Positions 1 to 8,361 of a DNA stretch of 64,000 bases are shown piece by piece. A model generated the notes under the pieces. That model was not told the DNA's origin. It made no database searches and saw only the letters and a program-made list of their open reading frames with translations. Source of the DNA: Mesorhizobium sp. WSM4306 (GTDB lineage Bacteria; Pseudomonadota; Alphaproteobacteria; Rhizobiales; Rhizobiaceae); the NCBI RefSeq assembly GCF_007003975.1, contig NZ_VFTC01000002.1:310001-374000 (forward strand), in the 5' to 3' direction. Both the position numbers and the translations under genes were made by a program. Every line of letters starts with the position of its first letter. The stretch's first letter is position 1.

Positions 1-163
1 TGATGTTGAGCAGCGTGGTCTTGCCGCAACCGGACGGCCCGAGCAGCGCATAGGCGCCGCCATCCTCGAAAGTGTGGTGCACTTCCCTGAGCGCGAAATC
101 GGCATCCTTCTGCGGGTTGGGCAAATAGGAGTGCCTGACATGGTTGACGTCGATGCGCGCCAT
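1..163 (-). CDS. glpT: ABC transporter ATP-binding protein, N-terminal part (GlpT-like), cut by window edge
   Basis: Only the first 54 codons are inside the window. They start at an ATG just behind a strong GGAGGAG ribosome site and contain a complete Walker A (GPSGCGKTT, residues 42-50). The start lies 10 bp after the stop of the preceding ATPase gene, so the two are surely co-transcribed. In Rhizobium leguminosarum the glycerol transporter locus is glpR-glpD-glpS-glpT followed by permease and binding-protein genes, and the order here matches, which is why the name GlpT is used. Predicted role: one of two cytoplasmic ATPases energising glycerol (or glycerol-3-phosphate) import. The permeases and binding protein should lie beyond the left edge. 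The ATPase call is certain. The substrate is inferred from context. Confidence 0.82.
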   Translation of the reverse strand, partial: MARIDVNHVRHSYLPNPQKDADFALREVHHTFEDGGAYALLGPSGCGKTTLLNI

Positions 164-173
164 CTCCTCCCCC

Positions 174-1253
174 TCAAGCCGCCAGCTTCGATGCGGCGAC
201 GGCGCTGCCGTTGCCGTCGAAGACCATGATGTGGCGCGGATCGATGAACACCTCGATCTCTGCGTCGGGCTCGAAATCGCGGATGCCATGGGTCAGCATG
301 ACCCAGCGCGCGTCGGCGAAATCGAGATGGATGAAGCTTTCCGAACCGGTGATCTCGGTGATCGTCACCTTGGCGCGGACCGGCACGGCGGCGGCGTTGG
401 GCCGCTCGAGCGAGAGATGATGCGGCTGGAAACCGATCGTATAGTTGGCGTCGGCAATGCCGGAAAGCTCGGCCGGCACCGGCAGCTTGACGCCGCCCTC
501 GAGCAGAAAGTCCTGCCCCTTCTTGGCCAGCACGATGGTGTTGAGCGGCGGATCGGCAAAGGTCTTTGCCGTCACCAGGTCGATCGGCTTGCGGAAGACG
601 TCGATGGTCGGCCCGAACTGGGTGATGCGTCCCTCGGACAGCGTCGCCGTGTTACCGCCGAGCAGCAAGGCTTCGTGCGGCTCGGTCGTAGCGTAGACGA
701 AGATGGTGCCGGCGGCGGCGAAGATCTTCGGCAGCTCGGCGCGCAGTTCCTCGCGCAGCTTGTAATCGAGATTGGCGAGCGGCTCGTCGAGCAGCACCAG
801 GCTGGCATTCTTGACGATGGCGCGGGCAAGTGCGGTGCGCTGCTGCTGGCCGCCGGACAGGCTGAGCGGCGTGCGGTCGAGATAGGGCGTCAGCTTCAGA
901 AGCGCTGCCGCGTTGCGGACTTCCTTGTCGATCTTGGCCTGATCGGTGCCGGCGACGCGCAGAGGCGAGGCGATGTTTTCATAGACCGTCATCGCGGGGT
1001 AGTTGATGAACTGCTGGTAGACCATGGCGATCTTGCGCTGCTGCACCGGCATGCCGGTGACATTCTGGCCGTCGAACCAGACCGAGCCGGAGGTCGGCAC
1101 GTCGAGCCCGGCCATCAGCCGCATCAGGCTGGTCTTGCCCGACAGCGTTGGCCCGAGCAGGACATTGAGCGAGCCGTGCTGAAGCGTCAGCGAGACGTCG
1201 CGGATGTGCTCCGCCGCACCGACCGTCTTCGTCACGTTTCTCAGTTCCAGCAT
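174..1253 (-). CDS. glpS: ABC transporter ATP-binding protein (GlpS-like)
   Basis: A 359-aa ATPase of the MalK/UgpC size class. The start chosen is the ATG giving MLELRNVTKT; the longer open frame runs into glpD and is non-homologous. Walker A is GPTLSGKT (residues 34-41). The Q-loop (MVYQQF), signature LSGGQQQR and Walker B LVLLDEP are intact, and a C-terminal TOBE-like region follows. The switch region is odd: where MalK-type proteins have VTHDQ, this one reads ATTEP, so the catalytic switch histidine is replaced by threonine. Paired with the GlpT-like ATPase, this suggests an asymmetric ATPase dimer. Sits between glpD (38 bp upstream) and glpT (10 bp downstream) in one operon. Cytoplasmic face of the inner membrane. 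Confidence 0.87.
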   Translation of the reverse strand: MLELRNVTKTVGAAEHIRDVSLTLQHGSLNVLLGPTLSGKTSLMRLMAGLDVPTSGSVWFDGQNVTGMPVQQRKIAMVYQQFINYPAMTVYENIASPLRVAGTDQAKIDKEVRNAAALLKLTPYLDRTPLSLSGGQQQRTALARAIVKNASLVLLDEPLANLDYKLREELRAELPKIFAAAGTIFVYATTEPHEALLLGGNTATLSEGRITQFGPTIDVFRKPIDLVTAKTFADPPLNTIVLAKKGQDFLLEGGVKLPVPAELSGIADANYTIGFQPHHLSLERPNAAAVPVRAKVTITEITGSESFIHLDFADARWVMLTHGIRDFEPDAEIEVFIDPRHIMVFDGNGSAVAASKLAA

Positions 1254-1291
1254 GATGCCTCCTCCCAGGCTTTGTGCATCAATCGCCTTCC

Positions 1292-2812
1292 CTATTCCGC
1301 TGCAACGACATGGCGCTGACTGATGCCGCGCATGAATTCGTCGAGGGCCGAGACCTGCTCGCGGCTGAAATGCAGGCCGCGCTTGGTGCGACGCCACAAT
1401 ACATCTTCGGCGGTCAGCGCCCATTCGTTTTCGCAGAGGTAGCGCACTTCTGCCTCATACAGATCGGCACCGAAATTGCGGCCGAGATCGGCGTTCGACT
1501 TGGCGAGGCCGAGCAGCACTTGCGCGCGCGTGCCGTAGAGCCTGGTCAGCCGGCGCGCCAGGCGCTGGTCGAGGAAGGGATAGGCGCTCTTCAGCTTCGC
1601 CACCTGGGCGTCGAAACCGGTGGCCGGGAAATTGCCGCCGGGCAAGGATGCGTTCGCCGTCCATGGCTTGCCGCGTTTGCCGAGAAACCCTTCGATCTTT
1701 TCCAGCATCGATTCCGACAGCCGGCGATAGGTGGTGATCTTGCCGCCGAAGGCATTGACGATCGGCGCCTTGCCCTCGCCGCCATCGGCCTTCAGCACAT
1801 AGTCGCGGGTCGCCTCCTGCGCCTTTGAGGCGCCGTCGTCGTAGAGCGGGCGCACGGCCGAATAGGTCCAGACGATGTCGGAACGCTTCACGGGCTGGGC
1901 AAAATATTCGCTCGCCGCCGCGCAGAGATAGTCGATCTCGGTGTCGCTGATCTTCACGTCATGCGGATCGCCGGGATAGTCGCGATCGGTCGTGCCGATC
2001 AGCGTGAACTCTTCCTCATAGGGAATGGCGAAGATGATGCGCCCGTCCTTGTTCTGGAAGAAGTATGCGCGCGGGTCGTCGAACTTCTTCTTGATGACGA
2101 TATGGCTGCCCTGCACCAGGCGGACATTGTGCACGTCGTTCTGGCCCACAGTGGTCGACAGGACGTGGTCGACCCACGGGCCGGCGGCATTGACCAGCAG
2201 CCGGGCCTTAACCTCCTCGGTCGTTCCGGTCGCCAGATCCTCCAGCCGGATTGCCCAGATATCGCCTTCGCGCCTTGCTGCGACGACTTTCGTGCGGGTG
2301 CGGATCGTAGCGCCACGGTCGGCGGCGTCACGCGCGTTCAACGCCACCAGGCGGGCATCGTTGACCCAGCCGTCGGAATACTCGAACGCCTTGTGAAACA
2401 ACGGCTTCAGCGGCTTGCCGGCCGGATCCTTCGCCATGTCGAGCGTGCGGGTCGCCGGCAGCAATTTGCGGCCGCCAATGTGGTCGTAGAGGAAAAGGCC
2501 GAGCCGGATCAGCCAGGCCGGACGAAGGCCCTTGGCATAGGGCAGCACGAAGCGCATCGGCCAGATGATGTGCGGTGCGTTCTTCCACAGAACCTCGCGC
2601 TCCATCAGCGCCTCGCGCACCAAGCGGAACTCATAGAATTCGAGGTAGCGCAAGCCGCCATGGATCAGCTTGGTCGAGCCGGAGGAGGTTCCGCTGGCGA
2701 GATCATTCATCTCAGCCAGAAATACCGAAAAGCCTCGCCCAACGGCGTCGCGGGCGATGCCGCAGCCATTGATGCCGCCACCGATGACGAAGATGTCATG
2801 GATTGCGTCCAA
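1292..2812 (-). CDS. glpD: Aerobic glycerol-3-phosphate dehydrogenase
   Basis: A 506-aa FAD enzyme, the usual GlpD length. It oxidises sn-glycerol-3-phosphate to dihydroxyacetone phosphate at the membrane and passes electrons to quinone. The N-terminal dinucleotide-binding loop reads FVIGGGINGCG, followed by the GlpD-typical SSGSTKLIHGGLRYLE segment; the C-terminal DAO_C-type region is complete. The start is a TTG codon preceded by GGAGGG five bases upstream. It is preceded by glpR and followed by the ABC ATPases, so glycerol uptake and oxidation are made together. The 118-bp glpR-glpD gap carries a phased array of CGAA motifs that is probably the GlpR operator. Confidence 0.96.
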   Translation of the reverse strand: MDAIHDIFVIGGGINGCGIARDAVGRGFSVFLAEMNDLASGTSSGSTKLIHGGLRYLEFYEFRLVREALMEREVLWKNAPHIIWPMRFVLPYAKGLRPAWLIRLGLFLYDHIGGRKLLPATRTLDMAKDPAGKPLKPLFHKAFEYSDGWVNDARLVALNARDAADRGATIRTRTKVVAARREGDIWAIRLEDLATGTTEEVKARLLVNAAGPWVDHVLSTTVGQNDVHNVRLVQGSHIVIKKKFDDPRAYFFQNKDGRIIFAIPYEEEFTLIGTTDRDYPGDPHDVKISDTEIDYLCAAASEYFAQPVKRSDIVWTYSAVRPLYDDGASKAQEATRDYVLKADGGEGKAPIVNAFGGKITTYRRLSESMLEKIEGFLGKRGKPWTANASLPGGNFPATGFDAQVAKLKSAYPFLDQRLARRLTRLYGTRAQVLLGLAKSNADLGRNFGADLYEAEVRYLCENEWALTAEDVLWRRTKRGLHFSREQVSALDEFMRGISQRHVVAAE

Positions 2813-2855
2813 AAAGCCCTCCCGCGATTTCGCATTGCAGCATTTTTAGGTTTTT

Positions 2856-2905
2856 ACGAAACCGTATCGGGATTATTTCGAAATCAGAACGAATGTCAAA
2901 CGAAA
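2856..2905. promoter_or_regulatory. Probable GlpR operator array: five CGAA-type motifs at exact 11-bp spacing
   Basis: Between glpR and glpD the motifs ACGAAA, TCGGGA (degenerate), TCGAAA, ACGAAT and ACGAAA begin at 2856, 2867, 2878, 2889 and 2900, each exactly 11 bp apart. The third lies in the palindrome ATTTCGAAAT (2875-2884). DeoR-family regulators of the GlpR type commonly bind TTCG/CGAA half-sites, and one-turn phasing puts all motifs on one face of the helix. The motif resembles the inverted pair upstream of glpR. Binding is inferred. Confidence 0.6.
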
Positions 2906-2930
2906 TGTCACGGTGCCGTGATAGAAGCCT

Positions 2931-3698
2931 TTAGCCCAGCGATGTTTCGATCAGCTGCACCTCGGCCTCTTCGCAGATCCGGCGCACCGAAGGGATGTCG
3001 CAACGGTCGGTGATGAAGGTGTTGACCTGCGACAGATGGCCGATGCGAACCGGTGCGGTGCGTTCGAACTTGGTCTGGTCGGACACCAGGATGACATGTC
3101 TGGCATTGGCGATGATGGCCTGCGCCACTTTCACTTCGCGAAAGTCGAAATCGAGCAACGCGCCGTCATGGTCGATGGCCGAGGCGCCGATGACGGCATA
3201 GTCGACCTTGAACTGGCGGATGAAATCGACCGCCGCCTCGCCGACCACGCCCCCATCGGAGCCGCGCACGACGCCGCCGGCGATCACCACCTCGATCGAA
3301 GGATAAATGCGCATCCTGTTGGCAACATTGATGTTATTGGTGATGACCATGAGCCCGGCGTGATCGAGCAGCGCCTTGCTGACCGACTCGGTCGTGGTGC
3401 CAATATTGATGAAGAGCGAGGCGTTGTCAGGGATCAGCCTGGCCGCCGCGCGGCCGATCGCCTCTTTCTCGTCGGCAGCAATCTTGCGCCGGGCTTCGTA
3501 CTCCATGTTCTCGATTCCGGACGGGAACAAGGCGCCGCCATGGATGCGCGACAGCAGCCGCTGGTCACAGAGATCGTTGAGGTCCTTGCGGATGGTCTGC
3601 GGCGTCACGTTGAAATGCGTGGCCAGATCGTCAACCAGCACGCGGCCATGGTCTTTCGCCATCTGGATGATTTCGGCATGGCGCGGCGACAGATACAC
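2931..3698 (-). CDS. glpR: DeoR-family transcriptional regulator of glycerol metabolism
   Basis: A 255-aa protein with a DeoR-type winged helix at residues 5-60 (VDDLATHFNVTPQTIRKDLN is the recognition segment) and a C-terminal sugar-phosphate sensor domain of the ISOCOT/DeoRC class with the typical NIGTTTE phosphate-binding loop. Adjacent, same-strand glpD and ABC genes identify it as the GlpR repressor, expected to be released by glycerol-3-phosphate. The start MYLSPRHAEI fits other GlpR proteins. Inverted TTTCGTTTT copies upstream of its start and a phased CGAA array downstream before glpD suggest that it controls both itself and glpD. Confidence 0.92.
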   Translation of the reverse strand: MYLSPRHAEIIQMAKDHGRVLVDDLATHFNVTPQTIRKDLNDLCDQRLLSRIHGGALFPSGIENMEYEARRKIAADEKEAIGRAAARLIPDNASLFINIGTTTESVSKALLDHAGLMVITNNINVANRMRIYPSIEVVIAGGVVRGSDGGVVGEAAVDFIRQFKVDYAVIGASAIDHDGALLDFDFREVKVAQAIIANARHVILVSDQTKFERTAPVRIGHLSQVNTFITDRCDIPSVRRICEEAEVQLIETSLG

Positions 3699-3712
3699 TG
3701 AGAACCTCCCGT

Positions 3713-3745
3713 TTTCGTTTTTCTTGTTTGTAGCTCAAAACGAAA
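3713..3745. promoter_or_regulatory. Inverted repeat upstream of glpR, candidate autoregulatory operator
   Basis: TTTCGTTTT (3713-3721) and its perfect inverted copy AAAACGAAA (3737-3745), separated by 15 bp, lie 15 bp before the glpR start. The core ACGAAA is the same as in the array in front of glpD. Inferred GlpR site. Confidence 0.5.
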
Positions 3746-3813
3746 GCAATGAAAAGGGAGAAGCCGGCTAATGAAATATCGATGATTGCAAAGGCGAACC
3801 AGGCAGATACAGC

Positions 3814-4218
3814 TCAGACCCGCTCCGCCACCTTGCGGGCGACGGTGGCGACTTTGCCCGGCGAGCGGATCATCAGGAATTTGCCGGACCAGCTTCCCAG
3901 GATGCGCCAGGTGCCCGCGATCTCGGTGGCATCGCCGTTCAGAATGCCGCTGTAGTCGATCGGATCCACGTTCGATCCGGCATTGTCATATGTTTTGATG
4001 AAGGAGACGGCGTTGCCGTCGCGCTGCCCCTGCAGGGTTGCGTATCTCACTGTGCCGGTCGCCGGGCTCGCCGGTTCGTGGGTCATCCCCGTCAAGCTGG
4101 TTGCCGTCTCGATCAGCGTCGCGACGAAGGAGACCGGCGCCAGTTCGCGCGGATAGAAGTAGCGCCCGCTCCAGACGCCCGTCAGATTTTGGCTCGTCTC
4201 TTCGCGCTGCCCGACCAT
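3814..4218 (-). CDS. Conserved-looking hypothetical protein
   Basis: A 134-aa soluble protein of unrecognised family with no signal peptide or membrane segment. It has Trp-Gly-rich strands at both ends (LTGVWSGRYFYP near the start; GTWRILGSWSGKF near the end), which suggests a small beta-barrel or calycin-like fold; this is inference only. Codon use is like that of the neighbours. It begins 30 bp after the stop of the decarboxylase gene on the same strand and may share its transcript. No function is proposed. Confidence 0.65.
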   Translation of the reverse strand: MVGQREETSQNLTGVWSGRYFYPRELAPVSFVATLIETATSLTGMTHEPASPATGTVRYATLQGQRDGNAVSFIKTYDNAGSNVDPIDYSGILNGDATEIAGTWRILGSWSGKFLMIRSPGKVATVARKVAERV

Positions 4219-4248
4219 GCCCTTGCTCGCAATTCCTTGCTGGCTACC

Positions 4249-5658
4249 TCAGCCCTTGAGCGATCTTGCACAGTCGCAAATGACAGTGAAGGCGGTATTG
4301 ACGTCTTCCGCCGTGGTCTCGAACTGTCCGACCTGGAAGCGGATGGCGACCCGTCCGTCGACCCGCGTCTGCGTCAGATAGAGGCGGCCATCGTCGTTGA
4401 TGGCATTGACCAGGCGCAGATTGTGGTCGTCGGCATCGCCCGCTGCCTTATGACGGAAGGAAAACAGCGACAGCATCGGTTCGGTGACGATCTCGAAATC
4501 CGGCTCGTTCGCCAGCCGCGCCGCAAGGCCCTCGCTCCAGGCAACATGGTTGCGGATCATGGTGCGCAGCGCTTCCAGTCCGTGCGCGCGCAGCAGGAAC
4601 CACAGTTTCAAAGCGCGGAAGCGGCGGCCAAGCGGCACCGACCATTCGGAATAGTTGATGATACCGTCGCGGCCATGCGTCTTGAGGAATTCCGGCTTGA
4701 TTGCCAAAGTGCGCACCAGGTCTTCGGGCTGGCGAATGAACTGCATCGAGCAGTCGAATTGCGCGCCGAGCCATTTATGCGGGTTGAAGACGATGGAATC
4801 GGCGAGCTCTGCGCCGGCCCAGAAATGGCGGAATTCCGGGCAGATCATTGCCGATCCGGCCCAGGCGGCATCGACATGCAGATAGAGCCCGTGGCGCTTG
4901 GCCGCCGCGGCGACGGCGGCGACATTGTCAGTACCACCGGTGCTGGTACCGCCGACACTGGCGATGATGCCGGCGGGCAACATGCCGGCCTCACGGTCCG
5001 CGACGATTGCCGCCTCGAGCGCTGCCGTATCCATGGCGCGAAAGCGCCCGGTGACCGGAATGCGGACCAGGTTGTCCTCGCCGATGCCCGACACCCAGAT
5101 CGCGCGGTCGATCGAGGTGTGGACCTGATCGGAGGAATAGATGCGCGGCCGCTTCTGCCCGGCCAGGCCCTGTTTGTTGCCCTGCCAGTCGAGCGCCCGC
5201 TCGCGCATCGTCAGCACGGCGGCCAGCGTCGCCGACGAGGCCGAATCCTGGATGACGCCGGAAAAGCCTTCGGGCAGGCCGAGCGCCTGGCGCATCCAGT
5301 CGACTATGCGGGTTTCGAGTTCGGTCGCCGCCGGAGAGGTCTGCCACAGCATGCATTGCGCGGCCATCGCCGAGACCAGATATTCGGCCACCACTGAGAC
5401 AGGTGCTGCATTGGCCGGGAAATAGGCGAAGAAACGCGGATGCTGCCAATGCGTCATGCCCGGCACGATCTTCTCTTCGAAATCGGCGAAAATCCGTTCC
5501 ATCGGCTCAGCCGCTTCCGGTGGCGACGCCTCGATGCTGCGAAAGATGTCGCCGGGTTCGACCAGCGGCCGCACCGGTCTTTCCCGCAGCGATGAACGGT
5601 AATCGACTCCCCAATCGGCGGCGTGCCTCGACCATTGCCGGAAATCATCGTTGTTCAT
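4249..5658 (-). CDS. Pyridoxal-phosphate-dependent amino acid decarboxylase (aromatic amino acid type)
   Basis: A 469-aa protein of the group II (DDC/TDC) decarboxylases. Visible marks are the PLP-binding lysine motif VFNPHKWLG, the cofactor region HVDAAWAGSA with its conserved Asp, and an N-terminal block FFAYFPANAAPVSVVAEY typical of aromatic-L-amino-acid decarboxylases. Likely reaction: decarboxylation of an aromatic amino acid (Trp, Tyr or DOPA) to its amine, in the cytoplasm. The exact substrate cannot be read. The start was moved to the ATG giving MNNDDFRQW, which has GGAGA eight bases upstream; the longer frame adds 15 unlikely residues. Followed by a small hypothetical gene. Confidence 0.88.
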   Translation of the reverse strand: MNNDDFRQWSRHAADWGVDYRSSLRERPVRPLVEPGDIFRSIEASPPEAAEPMERIFADFEEKIVPGMTHWQHPRFFAYFPANAAPVSVVAEYLVSAMAAQCMLWQTSPAATELETRIVDWMRQALGLPEGFSGVIQDSASSATLAAVLTMRERALDWQGNKQGLAGQKRPRIYSSDQVHTSIDRAIWVSGIGEDNLVRIPVTGRFRAMDTAALEAAIVADREAGMLPAGIIASVGGTSTGGTDNVAAVAAAAKRHGLYLHVDAAWAGSAMICPEFRHFWAGAELADSIVFNPHKWLGAQFDCSMQFIRQPEDLVRTLAIKPEFLKTHGRDGIINYSEWSVPLGRRFRALKLWFLLRAHGLEALRTMIRNHVAWSEGLAARLANEPDFEIVTEPMLSLFSFRHKAAGDADDHNLRLVNAINDDGRLYLTQTRVDGRVAIRFQVGQFETTAEDVNTAFTVICDCARSLKG

Positions 5659-5733
5659 TCTGGTCTCCAGACTTGGGCCAAGCAGCGTCGATCGCCGCGG
5701 CAAGCGCCACGCAACAGCGCCAGCAAGGGCACT

Positions 5734-6465
5734 CTAACCCGGGAAATCGGGCAGGCTGGCAAAGGCCGTTTTCAGCGCCTTCGACCAGCCGTCCGAGATG
5801 GTGCGATAATACTGGTCGTCCTGGCCTATCCGCTTCTTCAGCCCGACCTTGAAAGCATCCTTCTCAAGGAACAGCAGGTCGAGCGGCAGGCCGACGGACA
5901 GGTTCGACTTCAGCGTCGAATCGAAGGAGACCAGAAGCAGCTTCACGGTTTCGGCCAGGCTCATCGTCCTTTCATAGGCGCGGATGATGATGGGCTTGCC
6001 GTATTTGGTCTCGCCGATCTGGAAGAACGGCGTGTCGTCGGTCGATTCGATGAAATTGCCCTCGGGGTAGATCATGAACAGGCGCGGCGCGCTGCCCTTG
6101 ATCTGGCCGCCGAGGATGAAGGAGGCGTTGAAATAGGAATCCGCCTTTTCGCCGGCCGGTGACGACTGGGCGATGACTTCCTTGACGGTGTCGCCGACCA
6201 GCCGCACCGTCTGGTACATGGACGGGGTTTCGAGCAGCGTCGCATGGCGTTCGCCGATCGCCTTGTTGCGCTCGTCGAGCAAGCTGATGACAGCCTGCGT
6301 CGTCGCCAGATTGCCGGCCGACATCAGCACGATGACGCGCTCGCCCGGCTCTTCCCAGACATGCATCTTCTTGAAGGTCGAGATCGAATCCATGCCGGCG
6401 TTGGTGCGCGTGTCCGACATGAACACGAGCCCATGATCGATCTTGAGGCCGACGCAATAAGTCAT
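5734..6465 (-). CDS. Anbu-type proteasome-like peptidase (Ntn hydrolase)
   Basis: A 243-aa protein of the Anbu (ancestral beta-subunit) family. It begins MTYCVGLKIDHGLVFMSDTR: removal of Met would expose Thr-2 as the N-terminal nucleophile, Asp-18 matches proteasomal Asp17, and Lys-32/33 falls close to the catalytic lysine position. No propeptide is present, as in HslV and Anbu. Anbu assembles from many identical subunits in the cytoplasm; its substrates are unknown. It is the last gene of the minus-strand cluster ATP-grasp / alpha-E / transglutaminase / Anbu, an association known from comparative genomics. The spacing of 32 bp to the transglutaminase gene indicates one transcript. Confidence 0.9.
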   Translation of the reverse strand: MTYCVGLKIDHGLVFMSDTRTNAGMDSISTFKKMHVWEEPGERVIVLMSAGNLATTQAVISLLDERNKAIGERHATLLETPSMYQTVRLVGDTVKEVIAQSSPAGEKADSYFNASFILGGQIKGSAPRLFMIYPEGNFIESTDDTPFFQIGETKYGKPIIIRAYERTMSLAETVKLLLVSFDSTLKSNLSVGLPLDLLFLEKDAFKVGLKKRIGQDDQYYRTISDGWSKALKTAFASLPDFPG

Positions 6466-6497
6466 GGAATCTCTTCAGGCAGCAATCTTGCCGAGAA

Positions 6498-7292
6498 CTA
6501 CTGCTCTACCGTGACGGTGACCGCAAGCTGTTCCTCCGCCTGTCCCAGTCGAATTCCCGACACCGGCGAGGCGTCGCGATAATCGCGGCCGGTGGCCACC
6601 CTGACATAGCGTTCATCAGGGGAAATGCCGTTGGCGGCGTCGAAGGCGACCCAGCCGAGACCCTGAACATGGGCTTCGGCCCAGGCATGGCTTGCCGCCT
6701 GTTCGATGGCCGCGTCCATCATCAGATAGCCGCTGACATAACGGGCCGGAAAGCCCATGGCGCGGGTGGCGGCGACAAAGATATGGCTGTGATCCTGGCA
6801 GACGCCGGTCTTCAGCGCCAACGCCTCTTCCGCCGGCGTCGTCACGCTGGTGGTGCCCGGCGTGTAAGCGACGCGCTCGACGATTAGCGCCATCAGCCGA
6901 TGCAGCCTTTCGATGTCGGTGCCTTTGCCGACCGCCGCGGCAAGCTCGCGAATGCCGTTGCCGGGGATGGTCAAAGCGGTCTCCTGGCTGAACAGCCAGA
7001 GCGGCGCAAAGCCGTGATGCGGACCCGAGACGCCTGCTGTGTCGCGCGTGACAACCTCGCCTGAGGCCTCAACCGTGATGAAGTCACGCTCGCCCTCCAC
7101 GCTCAACAGCCTGTTGTCGTTGCCGAAATGGTCGCTGAAGCGCACTTCCTCGCGCGCGCCCTCGATCTTCAATGCCCAGGACAATACCGTCTGCGTCGGT
7201 CCGCTGACCGGCAACAGCCGCAGCCGCTGCAGCAGATAATGCACCGGCGCATCGTAGCGGTATTCGGTCCGGTGGGAGATCTTCAATCTCAT
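6498..7292 (-). CDS. Transglutaminase-like cysteine protease family protein of the Anbu cluster
   Basis: A 264-aa protein with a beta-rich N-terminal domain (MRLKISHRTEYRYDAPVHYL, typical of bacterial transglutaminase-like proteins) and a papain-like core. The predicted triad is Cys in LKTGVCQDHSH, His in ASHAWAEAHV and Asp in WVAFDAANG, all present in order. Family members act as peptidases or amidases rather than true transglutaminases. No signal peptide, so cytoplasmic. Located between the alpha-E and Anbu genes. A palindromic repeat fills the 64-bp gap to alpha-E. Confidence 0.9.
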   Translation of the reverse strand: MRLKISHRTEYRYDAPVHYLLQRLRLLPVSGPTQTVLSWALKIEGAREEVRFSDHFGNDNRLLSVEGERDFITVEASGEVVTRDTAGVSGPHHGFAPLWLFSQETALTIPGNGIRELAAAVGKGTDIERLHRLMALIVERVAYTPGTTSVTTPAEEALALKTGVCQDHSHIFVAATRAMGFPARYVSGYLMMDAAIEQAASHAWAEAHVQGLGWVAFDAANGISPDERYVRVATGRDYRDASPVSGIRLGQAEEQLAVTVTVEQ

Positions 7293-7307
7293 AACTTGTC
7301 TTCCGTT

Positions 7308-7360
7308 TTGAGCATGACCTTATCCGAAAACCGGGTCCCACTTTTCGGGGTCATGCTCAA
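7308..7360. repeat. Rhizobial palindromic intergenic repeat, copy 1
   Basis: Outer arms TTGAGCATGACC (7308-7319) and GGTCATGCTCAA (7349-7360), inner arms CCGAAAA (7324-7330) and TTTTCGG (7342-7348). A near-identical copy lies at 17341-17389. The stop codon of the alpha-E gene (7357-7359) is inside the right arm. Resembles the small RIME-like palindromes of rhizobial genomes; the family name is an inference. Confidence 0.85.
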
Positions 7361-8298
7361 TTGAACCGGTAATCTTGGGCGATCTCGTCGCCCAGCTTGG
7401 TGTTGTCCTGGATGAACCTGGCCAGGAATTCGTGCAGGCCGGCGTCGAATATGTCCTTGATCGACCCTGCCCTCAGCATGGCCTGCGTCCTGTCGACCGT
7501 CGCGTGGCAGGCATGGCGCTCGCCATAATCATCGCCAAGGAATTTCAGGTGCTCGGCCAGGAAACGATAGCAGAAGGTCAGCGAGCGCGGCATGCGGACA
7601 TTGAGGATCAGATAGTCGGCGATGTTGGTCGGCTTGTAGTCGGCCTCATAGACCCAGCGATAGGAGCGGTGCGCCGACACCGAGCGCAGGATCGATTCCC
7701 ACTGATAATTGTCGAGGCTCGAACCGACCCAGGAGATCGACGGCAACAGTACATAGTATTTCACGTCGAGGATGCGTGCCGTGTTGTCGGCGCGCTCGAC
7801 ATAGGTGCCGAGCTGCGAGAAATCGAAAATCTCGTTGCGCAGCATGGTGCCGTAAAACGAACCGCGGATCAGCGCAGTCTCGCGTTTGATGGCGTCAAGC
7901 ACATTCGGCAGGTCGCGCTCGTCGATCGGCTTTGCCAGCATCCGCTTCAGCGCCATCCAGGCCTCGTTGATGCTTTCCCAGGTTTCGCGTGTCAGCGCGG
8001 TGCGCACCATGCGGGCATTGTTGCGTGCGGTCTCGATCGCCGACATCGTGCTCGACGGGTTCGAGGTGTCGCGCAGAAGGAAGTCGGCGACATTGGCGGC
8101 GGTATAATCCTGGTATTTCTGCGTGAAGGCGACGTCGGAACCGGCGCTGAGCAGCACCGAATTCCACTCTTCCGAAGCACTCTGGGTGCGGGTCAGCGCC
8201 ATGCGCAGGCCGGCATCGACCAGACGCGCCATGTTTTCCGCCCGCTCGATATAGCGGTTCATCCAGTAAAGCCCGTTGGCGGTGCGGCCCAAAAGCAT
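7357..8298 (-). CDS. Alpha-E domain protein of the Anbu cluster
   Basis: A 313-aa, mostly helical protein starting MLLGRTANGLYWMNRYIERAENMARLVD, the hallmark N-terminus of alpha-E domain proteins. It nearly always accompanies a circularly permuted ATP-grasp enzyme, and the pair has been proposed to make or modify peptides; no biochemical role is settled. Start at ATG with GGAG about ten bases upstream. Its stop codon lies inside a palindromic repeat. In this genome the partner ATP-grasp gene is separated from it by a 463-bp four-helix-bundle cassette, whereas these genes are usually adjacent. Confidence 0.93.
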   Translation of the reverse strand: MLLGRTANGLYWMNRYIERAENMARLVDAGLRMALTRTQSASEEWNSVLLSAGSDVAFTQKYQDYTAANVADFLLRDTSNPSSTMSAIETARNNARMVRTALTRETWESINEAWMALKRMLAKPIDERDLPNVLDAIKRETALIRGSFYGTMLRNEIFDFSQLGTYVERADNTARILDVKYYVLLPSISWVGSSLDNYQWESILRSVSAHRSYRWVYEADYKPTNIADYLILNVRMPRSLTFCYRFLAEHLKFLGDDYGERHACHATVDRTQAMLRAGSIKDIFDAGLHEFLARFIQDNTKLGDEIAQDYRFN

Positions 8299-8318
8299 AT
8301 CAGCTTGCTCCGATGTCG

Positions 8319-8350
8319 AGCGAATAGCGAGTAGCGAATAGCGAATAGGG
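8319..8350 (+). repeat. Left heptamer array, four AGCGAAT-type units plus AGGG
   Basis: Units at 8319, 8326 (variant AGCGAGT), 8333 and 8340, followed by AGGG at 8347-8350. Inverted relative to the array at 8747-8781. Confidence 0.95.
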
Positions 8351-8361
8351 GAAGGAACTTA

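Noticed and set aside
8319..8350. Heptamer arrays taken as a CRISPR or simple satellite
   Set aside because: Units are only 7 bp with no spacers, and the two arrays are inverted around a gene.
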